Source: Ryuthela nishihirai (Eukaryota > Arthropoda > Arachnida > Araneae > Heptathelidae). Taken from it: a stretch of DNA of 64,000 bases. Under the pieces are notes generated by a model that did no database searches, was not told where the DNA came from, and saw only the letters and a list, made by a program, of their open reading frames with translations. The translations under genes and the position numbers were made by a program. This document shows, in pieces, positions 25,525 through 37,300 of this stretch (position 1 is its first letter; the number at the start of each line of letters is the position of its first letter). Location: contig JAWZYU010000011.1 in the NCBI GenBank assembly GCA_038380435.1, positions 79,853,501 through 79,917,500 on the forward strand, given 5' to 3'.

Positions 25525-25835
25525 GGGTAGGGGTTGGCTTAGTATCTCAACAGGGCTCATAATCTTCAGTTTGCAGGTTTTTGAGTCCGAAATGTGCGTG
25601 TTGAGATTAATCTGCAGCATCCCCCACTGTACTCAGTGAGAAAGGAGATACCAGTGACCTTGAAAAATTGCTGTCCATTGAATGGGACATTAAGCTAAGA
25701 CATGTGTGCAGGAGAACCATACTCAGTGCACATTCATTTGGTCCTCTCCCCCAATCTTCTCTGAGTCCTTTGAGGTCTGATTATTTAATCCATTGTGTGC
25801 AAAAAGGAGTGCTTCTCAGAGGTAAACAAACTAAA
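25525..25835 (+). mobile_element. S3 SINE, diverged
   Basis: A degenerate head (GGTTGGCTTAGTATCTCAAC ... GCAGGTTTTTGAGTCC) is followed by the body phrases GGGACATTAAGCTAAGACAT, GTGTGCAGGAGAACCATACT and the end TTGTGTGCAAAAAGGAGTGC. The central contingent AAGAACACGCTGG part is deleted. Confidence 0.65.
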
Positions 25836-26244
25836 GATAACATTTTTTTACAGAATAGTTTGAAATGTCAGAAGGAAATAACTTTATTTGCTAATAGATT
25901 TGCCAACAAGGATTCTGATGAAAGTAATTATACATATATAATTACACTGCAACAAATTGTTTGTTTGATGGAAGTTTGTAACGTGCATCATTTTTGCAAT
26001 TTGACCCCTGTTGCGATATAAAATAAAATTTCTTGTTCTTTAAAATTATGATGAAGAGTTTTAATAAAATGATAATATTTGTTATTTTTGTTTATAAGCA
26101 GGAAAAAAAATTATCTTTCTAAATAAGTGATATTTTGATAAAAAATTAAATTTGGATTTGTAGTAACTGTATTTTATAATTTAAACATGAATCTGAGTAA
26201 ACTCGGTGAAGAGTTTAAAGTTTTACATAGCAGAAAAAGACAGA

Positions 26245-26339
26245 GCTCAACTGTAGAATGCTCTGGCAAGTTTTTGGAGAGATGCAGGTTCAACTCCCAT
26301 ATGTCAGCAAAATTTTTTCCACAAAATATTTATTGATGT
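26245..26339 (+). mobile_element. S2 SINE abutting LINE copy C
   Basis: It contains GAATGCTCTGGCAAGTTTTT, a B-box-like GGTTCAACTCCC, and CCACAAAATATTTATTGATG, and ends exactly where LINE copy C begins. The LINE may have inserted at the SINE tail. Confidence 0.55.
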
Positions 26340-28050
26340 ATGGTAGCTAGGTAGTCACTGGAAGGAGAGCTATGCACCAATCCCCTGTGATGATGCATAG
26401 AACCGGCCAAGCCTAGCACCTAATGTCCGACCCCGCCTTCTCGTGGTGCGGACCGTTAGTAACTTTCAAAAGAGATACTCTCTTGTGGAAGTGAACGGAA
26501 GGGGAGGGCTGCCAGATCAGTGTGGCCTACTGATCTGGACAACTATGGCTACTTTTCTTTTTTTTCTACCCTGCTGAGGAGTGGTCAACCACACAGGGTC
26601 CTGGTGCTGACCATATAAACCCACTGGACTGGACTGAATTAAGGCTTGGAGCTTGATTATGGATCCTGATTTTGCTGCACTGGTGGGCTTCTGTGGAGGG
26701 AAAATCTTCCGCTGTGTTTTCTGTTTGTTTGTGGGTTGACAGCCCCAAGTGAATAGATTCACAGGATATGCTTATTAGCTGATGGATAATCCTAAGCAGA
26801 GGTCATCGCAGGCACCTGAACTCTGCTTCTATTGGCATCGTCAAATTCTACATTGGAGGAAGTCTTCCAGTGTAGATGGCTTCAGCCTTTAGTAGTGGGG
26901 GAACGGGTCTTTGCCCCATGTCTTCGATTAGGGGGCTGTTTGATATTGTCGGCATTCCCTCTCTCAATAAACATAGTTTCTTTAAACATCCCACTAACCA
27001 TTTTCTCTCCATAGGTAGTTGGAATGTGAGGACTCTGCACAGAGCTTTTTCTCTTGATGTCCTCACACAAGAATTCCACCGTTATAATTTAGATATTCTC
27101 GGCTTGAAAGAGACCAGATGGACAGATAAAGGTCAGATTCTTAAAAATAATCTTAAATTTCTCTTTTCAGGGAGGGACGACAATAAGCATCACCAAGGCG
27201 TGGGTCTGCTTCTCAGCAGACACGCTAGCGATGCTCTTCTAGGATATGAGTGCATTAATGAAAGGTTTCTTACAGCAAAATTTCAGACAAGCGTTAAAGA
27301 CTTGAATGTTAACTGCTGTTATGCCCCCACTGAGGATGCCGATGAGAATGAGAAGGATAGGTTTTATAAACAACTTCAGGATATTTAGAATTCTGTTAAG
27401 AAAGGAGATATTACCCATGTTCTTGGTGACTTCAATGCCAAAGTTGGTACCGACTCTGACCTTTGGGGAGGAGTAATAGGCCCTTTTGGTATTGGTAGCT
27501 GCAATGGCAATGGGCAACGTCTCCTACAGGTAAGTAAACTCAATGGATTCAGAATAACTAACACTTATTACAAACACCGCGACATACATAAGTACATATG
27601 GGTTTCACCTGATGGGCTGCATAAGAATATGATTGATTACATATTAATTAACAGCAAACGGGCTAGTTCTGTTAGGAATACCAGGGCATATAGGGGAGCT
27701 GAAATTGGATCTGACCATTACCTTGTTAAAAGTGTGTTGCAACTTAAACTTAAAAAGTGTTGTGTTAGGGTTAAAAAATTTACTTTTAATACTGAAGCTC
27801 TGAAAGATCCAGTTATAGCCAAAGCTTACCATGATAGGTTACTTAGTCATTATGACAGTCATGGTTTGCTTACTACTGAAGTTGAGGAAGAATGGGATCA
27901 TTTTAAACAGGCTTTTTTGGACACTAACAGTACTCTTTTAGGAAAAAGGAGCAGAAGAGGCAAAATTATCTGAGTGATAAGGCGCTTGAGCTTATTTCAG
28001 AAATTAAAAACTGCAGGAATGTCCTTAATCAATACCCTACTAGTCCTAAT
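26340..28050 (+). mobile_element. RTE-clade LINE copy C: 5' half of an inverted-split element
   Basis: The start ATGGTAGCTAGGTAGTCACT matches the start of copy D. A leader of about 0.45 kb follows, then the endonuclease: SWNVRTLHRAF, LKETRWTDK, CCYAPTEDADE, then a TAG at 27386-27388, DFNAKVGTDSDLWGG and SDHYLV. It ends at 28050 in CTAGTCCTAAT, far from a normal LINE 3' end. In element coordinates the missing part begins precisely where the minus-strand copy at 28938-30887 starts, so the two are halves of one insertion. Endonuclease residues are otherwise well kept; a shift near 27955 breaks the frame. Confidence 0.88.
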
Positions 28051-28733
28051 TAACTTCATACTGAAATTTCCAATTCTAAGTAATCCAATTAGCATTTAGT
28101 TGGCCAGAGCCAGGAGAGTTGGGTATAGGTTCAAATAAACACACATTTAGGCACATTCTGTGACTTTCAACTCTGTAAAAGAATTTGGGTGTGGACTTCG
28201 CAATATGACTGTCCGGAAATGATCATCTGCAGCCCTATAGATTTTTTCTGGTTGGTATGTAGGTGTGGCCACAAGCAAGCACAGATTAAGAAGTGAAGAC
28301 AAAGCTGCACCTCTAGTACAGTAAAAGAGCTAAATCGGAAACAATTCTTCCCTTTCATTAATATTCACCTATTAGTAAAAGGACAAAAATACTGTATAAT
28401 TTCGAGGCAGATTTTCATAAGTGTAAAACTGAAAATAACCTAAAAATCGAATTTTCTGATTAAAAAAAAAATCAGAGAAAATCTGATAAAACTGGAGTAG
28501 TTGGCAGCTCTGACTAGTATTCTTCCATCTGGCTGGAGCCATGGGTTCAGACCTGACCATAGAACATGGGTGTGATACTGACATAAAGATTGCACAATCA
28601 TTAGTAAGTTAGGCTTATTAGTTTTTCATGCTCAATTGTAGATTTTGTAAATACTGAGATTTTTTCATGTCTCTATCGATTTCTCAGTGGGTAACTATAA
28701 TCCACCTCATTGAGCATTGGGTTGTGATGTCAT

Positions 28734-28902
28734 CATTTAGCTCACTGAGTGGTTAGGCGCTTGGCTATTGATCTAAGGGACCTGGGATCGAGTCCTGGGT
28801 AAGGCATGGATGTAGGTGTTGTTTTTCTGCTGAGGTCCTGCCATCCTCCAGACCTTCTACTATGGCATATAAACTGACAGGCAGCTGCTTAAGGGGGTAG
28901 CA
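28734..28902 (+). mobile_element. S1 SINE with complete tRNA-like head
   Basis: A head with TGAGTGGTTAGGCGCTTGGC and B box GGGATCGAGTCC is followed by GGGTAAGGCATGGATGTAGG, TTCTGCTGAGGTCCTGCCAT and CTACTATGGCATATAAACTG, with the end AGGCAGCTGCTTAAGGGGGT. It has lost the TGTCAGACCTCTGTG section. It lies in the segment inferred to be inverted. Confidence 0.75.
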
Positions 28903-28934
28903 GAAATGTACTAAAGATGTGCAAAATGTCTTAT

Positions 28935-28937
<3 letters not shown>

Positions 28938-29020
<83 letters not shown>

Positions 29021-29026
29021 CAAGCA
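28938..29026. repeat. (ATC)n microsatellite, LINE tail
   Basis: About 29 uninterrupted ATC units end in CATCCTCAAGCAGCC, the complement of the LINE 3' end. Triplet tails are typical of RTE-clade LINEs. Confidence 0.95.
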
Positions 29027-30887
29027 GCCATGGGCTACGGAGGTCCAACCAGACCGTGCAATTTAGTTCTCCAAGCAAGTCTATCCTGAGCTACATCTAC
29101 TGCATCTGGCCACTGCACACCAATTCTAACAAGGTCTTGTTTGACATTCAAGACATAGAAGAAATTGTCTGCCCACCGCATCCTAGGTCTCCCCTTCTTT
29201 CTGAGGCCTTTAGGCACACTGTTCATACCCTATTCGCCAATCTATAATTATTCATACGGGCAACATAGCCAAACCAACGGAGTCTCTCTCTGCACAATAT
29301 GCTGCTTAAAGGAGGTTGCAAACTCCTTTGCCTAATCTCATCATTAGTTACAAAGTTGAACCACCTAATGCCCAAGATACTGCGTAAGCATCTGGAATCA
29401 AAAGCATCTAGTTTCCTGTTATCTTGTTTACAAAGTGCCAAGTTTCACTACCATAACTAACCCTAGAAAGAACCAAACTATTATACAGTCTAATTTTAAT
29501 CTTTAGGTGTATACGCCTATTTCTCCACACTCTCCATAGGTTCTTAAAAGTCCCGGCAGTAATCCCTCTTCGTTTGTTAATCTCATGCCGTACATCACCA
29601 TTATCTGTTACATAGCTCCCAAGATAATTAAACTGTGACACCTGCTCAAGACTGCAACCATTCAGATTAACTGAATCACAGCCTGCCTGACCAATTTTCA
29701 TCACTTTAGTTTTCTCTCTGTTTGTAACCAAACCTACTCTACTACCAGTCTCATCAACAGCTCGAATGAAAGAGTTCATCTCATCAACATCATTTGTCAA
29801 AAGGGCTAAATCATCAGCATAATCTAAATCAGAAAGTTTCGTATCTCCAGCCTATTTAAGGCCAAAATCTTTCCCTTGAAGTGAATTTCGCATAACATAA
29901 TCAATAACAAAGCTAAAGAGAAAAGGAGACAAAATGCACCCTTGTCGAACACCAGAAGTAATGCTAAACCAATTGCTACAAGCCTTACCGACTCTCACAC
30001 ACGACTCAGTGTTATTATAGAGAGCTTTCATAATGTTAACTAACTTGTCTGGTATACCATATGATCTCACAATCAACCACAAATTATGACGATCAACAGA
30101 GTCGAAAGCCTTTTTGAAATCAACAAAGCTAGCAACCAAAGGTTTCTGAAACTCTAAACATTTCTCAAGAATCTGCCTAAGTGAAAATATCTGATCCACA
30201 CATCCCCTACCACTTCTGAATCCACATGGCTCATCACGCAATTTCATGTCAACCAGATTCTTAATTCTATTAAGCACAATCATGGAAAGAACTTTACCTG
30301 GAACAGAGAGTAGGCTGATACCCCTATAGTTATCACAAGAACTGCGATCACCTTTTTTGAAAATAGGGACAACAATAGCTCTGGTAAAATCCTTAGGAAC
30401 CATGCCTTTATCATAAAAGATATTCAGAATTTCAGTCATCCAAGTGGTAACCGAAACATTCCCAGCTCTAAGCATTTCCGTAGTAAATTCATCTACCCCT
30501 GGGGATTTATGAAGTTTAAGTTTAGAAACAGCCAAAATAACTTCAGATTGTGTTATAGGGCCAACATTAAAGCCACCAATGCATCTATCATCATTGCAAA
30601 CAATGGGAGTAGAACTAACTACATTGTTTAGAACATCACTGAAATGCTCAGCCCACGTAGCCATGACAGAATATTCCCCTTCTATAACCTTACGTTGTTT
30701 ATCCTTCAATCCTTGTATGCCTGTCCGTTTTCTACCACACAAAACATTAACTATCTGGTACAGCTCTCTGCTGTTGTGCTGTCTAACTGCTTCCTCAGCT
30801 TTGTCTGCCAAACCATCAAGCCAAAGATTCTTATCAGCAGCTAATTGATCCTTTATAAGTTTATTAAGGTCTCTGTAATGCTTTCTA
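28938..30887 (-). mobile_element. RTE-clade LINE copy E: 3' half, inverted relative to copy C
   Basis: On the minus strand 30811-29852 is a 319-residue open RT frame: HKSPGVDEF, PIFKKGDRSSCDNYRG, GFRSGRGCVDQIFSL, SFVDFKKAFDSVDRH (catalytic Asp) and SGVRQGCILSPFLF. It stops at a TAG where other copies have Trp (GLKWAGDT). The same frame continues at 29800 with the region after YADD. A one-base loss near 29440 shifts the last part (29441-29035). The 3' end is CTGCTTGAGG plus about 30 ATC/GAT units. The 5' boundary at 30887 begins TAGAAAGCATT, the exact continuation of copy C. Confidence 0.9.
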
Positions 30888-31000
30888 CATCAAACGGATA
30901 TTACACAAATAGGATTTCTACAGATTAGAGAACTTTCCTATATGTGGGTCATGGTTGACATTGCAACTTGAATGGGTCTTGGGCACCCCTGCAGTTTATG

Positions 31001-32354
31001 GAAAAAGAACTCAGCCCAGACAGGCAGAGAAGAGTTTCAATATCATATTAGAAAGAATATTCGACAAAAGTGCCGATATGGTGATGGCTGCCATCTGTAT
31101 TCACTAGATGGTTCCCTGCAGTTCACTAGATGGTTCCATGAGTGTCTAACTTTAAGGTGCATAAAGTAAGGTTGTTTTTAGTAGGATAAAAGAAACGTAA
31201 ATTTTATTAGTAGAATTTAAATTTTATGATAGCTTTTCATTAGTATTGAATGATTCATTCGATTCTCAGAGTATGTTTTGTCCGGCCTCTGGTTCTTGAT
31301 TTTTTTTGCAGGTCTAACTTTTTAAAGTGAATAAAAGAAGTTTACTTTCAGAACCTAAACTTTCCTAATAAATGCAGATTCATTTTTTAATTTATTGTAT
31401 TTTTTAAATGCAATTTGGATTTAATTCCTATATATGTAACATAAAGGTATAAATTTTGCCTTAGGTAAGTACTGAAAGTTGGTTAATATTTAATTAATAT
31501 TTAATTAAATATTTAATTAATCTTTAGCAATGTTTTAAATTCTCCATTTAAAAGCATGTGTTAAAAAACTCCTTTTAAAATAGTTGTCTCCAATGAGATT
31601 ATCTTGTTCTGGGTATTTTTTATAATGCAATGGCTGTGCATCATTTATGGAATGTTTTACCGGCTTGTTTTCTATGATGAGATTATTGAATTCTGAGGTA
31701 TTTTTTATTACTGCAGAACGGCGATGAATTATTTACAATTATTTTTTTTAGACTTTGGTTTAGTAAAAAGGGCAGACCGGTTGTTCTTTGATTAGCAGTA
31801 TGTTTAGGTTAAAATCTGTATCTCCAATAATTTTGTACTTGGGTTTTCTTAAGCTGCAAGAATGGCAAATAGGTTGTTTAGCGATATGTGTCTTTTTAAA
31901 TAGCCATCTCTGATGAAATCATTGATTTTTGCAATTTTTTTTTAAATTACAGAATGAACATTCCTTTTTTTAGTGATAATAGGCTGTCGAAACAAATAAT
32001 CTCGGATTGTACTGACCAACATTCACCGTATAACAATATGCACAGTTAGAAAAACATGTATAGATACTATTTCTTCTAGTGGAAGAAAAATTATGCTTAG
32101 GAAAAAACCTTTATCATTATATTCTTTACTCAGCAATTCTCGTTGTATTGCCTCTTTACTGCTAGTTATGCGATTGTTTAGGTTATTTTTGTAAAACTTT
32201 CCATGAAGTTGAGTATTCAGCAAAATGCTGATCAGAGGACCGTCGGTTTCAAAAATAGAGATGGCAGCCATCACCATATCGGCACTTTTGTCGAATATTC
32301 TTTCTAATATGATATTGAAACTCTTCTCTGCCTGTCTGGGCTGAGTTCTTTTTC
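31001..32354. repeat. 96-bp inverted repeats, 1.16-kb spacer
   Basis: The arms 31001-31096 and 32259-32354 pair in exact register (GAAAAAGAACTCAGCCCAGA on the left). The right arm lies inside an open minus-strand frame (32394-32023, 123 codons; RKRTQPRQAEKSFNIILER) that I do not recognise, and the left arm repeats the same peptide in plus orientation. The spacer is AT-rich and has no recognised gene. Confidence 0.8.
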
Positions 32355-32394
32355 TAACTGTGTTTGAGAGCTTTTGTAGAAGGGTACCTATCAC
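32023..32394 (-). other. Unrecognised 123-codon frame overlapping the inverted repeat
   Basis: It starts MIGTLLQKLSNTVRKRTQ and continues with SFNIILERIFDKSADMVMAA. The N-terminal half looks protein-like (balanced, basic and amphipathic); the C-terminal half reads like chance AT-rich sequence. A copy of residues of the first half lies in inverted orientation at 31001-31096. It may be a fragment of a repeat-family protein. No domain was identified. Confidence 0.25.
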
Positions 32395-32599
32395 TATCTT
32401 GTCAGGATAATCTATCTAGGTAGCCAACATACACAAACTCAGATGTTTTCTCAAATATACATTTATTTACATTTAATTATATGCATACAGTGACTACCCA
32501 TCTGGTACAGTCACTGGCCAAATTCAACACAGCATATAATGAGCCTCAGCGGTCCCACCGCTAGATACAGACAAAGCTTAAACGAGCTGCAAACAAACA

Positions 32600-33190
32600 G
32601 TCTGACGTCTGGAACACCCCGCCGGATGAGCTCACGTTCCCTTCGGGGACGTTAGGGTGTCTCGGCCAATAGGGAACGGACACCTTCGCAGTGCCAGGCT
32701 GCCTCTTGTCGCCTTTCTTCGTCTGGCTCCCAAAACTGGATCCGCTGCCAGTGCTCTGTCGCTAGACGAGAAAGCCTTGCCGCCAAAATGGCGATTCTTG
32801 CCTTCACTCCTTCTGCTCCAGCTGCCGAGTCCCTACTCGCCCTCCCCCCCTTATTTAAGAAAATCGAGGCAGATATCCCATGCCTCAATTTTTAATTCAG
32901 TCACTGAGAACAAACAGTCTGACATCCGGACAGCCTCGTGGTCCGCATGCAAATCTCTGTTTCAACCACCCCACCGGATGAACTCACATGTCCTTCGGGG
33001 ACGTTAGGGTGTCTCGGCCAATAGGGAACGGACATGGTCGCAGTGCCAGGCTGACTCTTGTCGCCTTTCTTCGTCTGGCTCCCCAAACTGGATCCGCCAC
33101 CAGAGCTCTGTCGCTAGACGAGAAAGCCTTGCCGCCGAAATGGCGATTCTTGCCTTCACTCCTTCCGCTCTAGCTGCTGAGTCCCTACAG
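32600..33190. repeat. GC-rich tandem duplication, period about 352 bp
   Basis: Two similar units (about 32600-32880 and 32950-33190) share CTTCGGGGACGTTAGGGTGT, CTCGGCCAATAGGGAACGGA, AGTGCCAGGCTG, GTCGCTAGACGAGAAAGCCT and ATGGCGATTCTTGCCTTCAC. The matching CTTCGGGGAC starts at 32641 and 32993. They stand out as a CpG-bearing island in AT-rich DNA and hold a CCAAT box. An LTR or a promoter duplication are both possible. The open frames across them are caused by GC content. Confidence 0.75.
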
Positions 33191-33604
33191 AAACGCTTTT
33201 TTCGATTAGTTTAAATTGGGTTTGTTAAAATTGGGTTAGTTTAAATTGGGCGAGGGTTTGTTTTTACTGAAGTGATATTAAAAAAACTTGATAAAATTCT
33301 TAAAAAGTTAAATTTTTTTCATCACCGCAAGGAATTCAGAAGTCGAGCGTTCCGTCAAATGCAACACATTATTGTGTTGTGTTTAAAAATGGTGCAGAAC
33401 TACCCTGCTTCGATTTTTCGCTATCCAAGTAGTAATTTTCTTCATACTAGGTTGGCAGCTTTGCCTGGTGATTCAGAAGCCTTGACCTACATGCGAGTAA
33501 TAAATGTACAGTAAGAGCAAGGGTGGGCTTTCACTTCACACACTGAGGATCTCGAATGGATCATGAGCTGGTCCCACTCTATTAAATATTTAAAAAATAA
33601 AAAC

Positions 33605-33705
33605 CCTGAAGCAGCTGCTTGCCATAGAGTTCTGACAGGAGCCTGTCACTTTAATACGCCATAGAGAAGATCTGTGAGGAAGGCGAGATCTCAGCTAAAA
33701 GAACA
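33605..33705 (-). mobile_element. S1 SINE fragment, minus strand
   Basis: GAAGCAGCTGCTTGCCATAG, TCTGACAGGAGCCTGTCACT and ATACGCCATAGAGAAGATCT match the complement of the S1 body and 3' end. The head is missing. Confidence 0.65.
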
Positions 33706-34258
33706 GCATTGTATACATATATGAGACCCACTGAGTATTATGCAGCATGTAGTCTTGATGCAGATGTAGTTATTAGCATTGAGCACTTTATTTGTTCTCT
33801 GTAGCTTACTGTCGAGTCCTCTCATGTTGGAGAATGGGACTACGCATATATTAATGTTTATCATTGTATCATCTTTGTTAGTAACAAAATTATGATGTTT
33901 TATAAATCCTGCATTTGTATTTAATTCCATCAAGATTATCAGCATGACTAAGAACATTTCATTTGAGCAATTCATGAGGTTTGCATTGGAATGATTCGAA
34001 GTGGACATATTAGCATTTTTTTAGTGTGACAAGATTTAGGTTTTTAGAAGAATGGCTTAAAAATTAAAGATGAAAACTGTAATAGCAATTTTTAATCTTT
34101 TGAATTGAATGTTAATTTATTACCTAAACATGTTTTATACGAATTATTTGATCAAATTATTTCACAAATCTTAGTTTTTATTTTTCTACATACTATTGTA
34201 TTGGATTGTCTCCAAACTATAAAATAGTTGTTTTCAATATTTCCTGATATCTTTATAG

Positions 34259-34342
34259 GAGCTGAACTCGCACTTACAGGACTTTGTTAACAGGCTTACT
34301 ATAGCCAATGTAGTCCTCTTCCTTGGTATGCAGACTTTGTAT
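34259..34342 (+). pseudogene. EEF1E1: EEF1E1-like exon 4
   Basis: Acceptor CTTTATAG is followed by 84 bases: ELNSHLQDFVNRLTIANVVL and FLGMQTLY. This matches the C-terminal GST helix region of EEF1E1 (LNSYL-D ... LADILLYYGL in the human protein, from memory) apart from a three-residue shorter loop. Donor choices are GTATGT at 34339 or GTATTT at 34343; either can fit exon 5. The exon is open and undamaged. LINE D begins 52 bp after it. Confidence 0.78.
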
Positions 34343-34394
34343 GTATTTTCTTAATTAGTTTTATACATATATTATTTTAATTTTTGGTCTGTAA

Positions 34395-37300
34395 ATGGTA
34401 GCTAGGTAGTCACTGGAAGGAGAGCTATGCACTAATCCCCTGTGATGATGCAAAGAACCGGCCAGGCCTACCACCTAATGTCCGACCTCACCTTCTTGTG
34501 GTTCAGATTTTTAGTACCTTTCAAAAGAGATACTCTCTTGTGGAAGAGAACGGAAGGTGAGGGCTTCCAGATCAGTGTGGCCTACTGATCTGGACAATTA
34601 TGGCTACTTTTCTTTTTTTTTCTACCCTGCAGAGAAGTGGTCAACCACACAGGGTTCTGGTGCTGACCATATAAACCTACTGGACTGGACTGAATTAAGG
34701 TTTGGAGCTTGATTTTGGATCCTGATTTTGCTGCACTGGTGGGCTGGTCCACAGAAGTGGAGGGAAAATCTTCCGCTGTGTTTTCTGTTTGTTTGTGGGT
34801 TGACAGCCCCAAGTGAATAGATTCACAGGATATGTTTATCAGCTGATGGATAATCCTGACCAGAGGTCATCGCAGGCACCTGAACTCTTTGCTTCTATTG
34901 GCATCGTCAAATTCTACATTGGAGGAAGTCTTCCAGTGTAGATGGCTTCAGCCTTTAGTGGTGGGGGAACGGGTCTTTGCCCCATGTCTGCGATTAGGGG
35001 GCTGTTTGATATTGTCGCCATTCCCTCTCTCAATAAACATAGTTTTTTTTAAACATCCCACTAACCATTTTCTCTCCATAGGTAGTTAGAATGTGAGGAC
35101 TCTGCACAGAGCTTTTTCTCTTGATGTCCTCAAACAAGAATTCCACCATTATAATTTATATATTATATCGGCTTGCAAGAGACCAGATGGACAGATAAAC
35201 GTCAGATTCTTAAAAATAATCTTAAATTTCTCTTTTCAGTGAGGGAGGACAATAAACATCACCAAGGTGTGGGTCTGCTTCTCAGCAGACACACTAGTGA
35301 TGCTCTTCTAGGATACGAGTGCATTAATGAAAGGTTTCTTACAGCAAAATTTCAGACAAGCATTAAAGACTTGAATGTTACCTACTGTTATGCCCCCACT
35401 GAGGATGCCGATGAGGATGAAAAGGATAGGTTTTACGGACAGCTTCAGGATATTTTGAATTCTGTCAAGAAAGGAGATATTATCCTTGTTCTTGGTGACT
35501 TCAATGCCAAAGTTGGTACTGATTCTGACCTTTGGGGAGGAGTAATGGGCCCTTTTGGTATTGGTAGCTGCAATGGCAATGAGGAACATCTCTTACAGGT
35601 AAGTAAACTCAATGGTTTCAGAATAACTAACACTTATTACAAACACCGCAACATACATAAGTACACATGGGTTTCACCTGATGGTCTGCATAAGAATATG
35701 ATTGATTATATATTAATTAACAGCAAATGGACTAGTTCTGTTAGGAATACCAGGTCATATTGGGGAGCTGAAATTGGATCTGACCATTACCTTGTTAAAA
35801 GTGTCTTGCAACTTAAACTTAAAAAGTGTTGTGCTAGGGTTAAAAAAATTACTTTTAATACTGAAGCTAATGATAATTAATAATAATTATAAATGGTTTG
35901 CTTACTACTAAAGTTGAGGAAGAATGGGACCATTTTAAACAGGCTTTTTTGGAAACTAACAATACCCTTTTAGGAAAAAAGGAGTAGAAGAGGAGAATTA
36001 TTTGAGTGATAAGGCGCTTGAGCTTATTTCAGAAATTAAAAACTGCAGGAATGTCCTTAATCAATACCCTACTAGTCCTAATAGAAAGCATTATAGAGAG
36101 CTTAATAAACGAGTAAATGATCAGTTAGCTGCTGATAAGAATCTTTGGTGGCTTGACTGACAAAGCCGAGGAAGCAGTTAAACAGCGCAACAGCAGAAAG
36201 CTGTACCAGAGATGTTAATGTTTTGTGTGGTACAAAACGGACAGGTATACAGGGATTGAAGCATAAGCAAGGTAAGGTTATATAGAAGGTGAGGATTCTG
36301 TCATGGCTAGGTGGGCTGAGCATTTCAGTGATGTTCTAAATATTGTGGTTAGTTCTACTCCCATTGTTTGCAATGATGATAGATGCATTGGTGGCTTTAA
36401 TGTTGGCCCTATAACACAATCTGAAGTTATTTTGGCTATTTCTAAACTTAAACTTCATAAATCCCCAGGGGTAGATGAAATTACTACCGAAATGCTTAGA
36501 GCTGGGAATGTTTTGGTTACCACTTGGATGACTAAAATTTTGACTATTTTTTATGATAAAGGCATGGTTCCTAAGGATTTTACCAGAGCTATTGTTGTCC
36601 CTATTTTCAAAAAAGGTGATCGCAGTTTTTGTGATAACTATAGGGGTATCAGCCTAATCTCTGTTCTAGGTAAAGTTCTTTCCATGATTGTGCTTAATAG
36701 AATTAAGAATATGGTTGACAGTCAATTGCGTGATGAGCAGTGTGGATTCAGAAGTGGTAGCGGATGTGTGGATCAGATATTTTCACTTAGACAGATTCTT
36801 GAGAAATGTTTAGAGTTTCAGAAACCTTTGGTTGCTAGCTTTGTTGATTTCAAAAAGGCCTTCGACTCTGTTGATCGTCATAATTTGTGGTTGATTGTGA
36901 GATCATATGGTATACCAGATAAGTTAGTTAACATAATGAAACCTCTCTATAATAACACTGGGTCAGGTGTGAGAGTAAGGCTTGTAGCAATTGGTTTAGC
37001 ATTACTTCTGGTGTTCGACAAGGGTGCATTTTGTCTCCTTTTCTCTTTAGCTTGATTACTGATTATGTTATGCAAAATTCACTTCAAGGGAAAGATTTTG
37101 GCCTTAAATGGACTGCAGATACGAAAATTTCTTATTTAGATTATGCTGATGATTTAGCCCTTGTGGCAAATGATGTTGATGAGATGAACTCTTTCATTCA
37201 AGCTGTTGATGAGACTGGTAGTAGAGTAGGTTTGGTTATAAACAGAGAGAAAACTAAAGTGATGAAAATTGGTCAGGCAGGTTGTGATTCAGTTAATCTG

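Noticed and set aside
25861..26021. Candidate EEF1E1-like exon after TTTTTTTACAG (NSLKCQKEITLFANRF)
   Set aside because: The acceptor is good and the phase fits, but the peptide does not resemble the family, and the exon at 34259 continues exon 3 much better.
26340..30887. Twin priming as the origin of the C/E arrangement
   Set aside because: Twin priming flips the 5' part and keeps the tail at the far end. Here the tailed 3' half is flipped and separated by 885 bp, which needs a later inversion.
35308..35633. Minus-strand frames of 60-130 codons over the LINE copies
   Set aside because: They recur in every copy as reverse readings of the LINE endonuclease and RT and have no independent signature.
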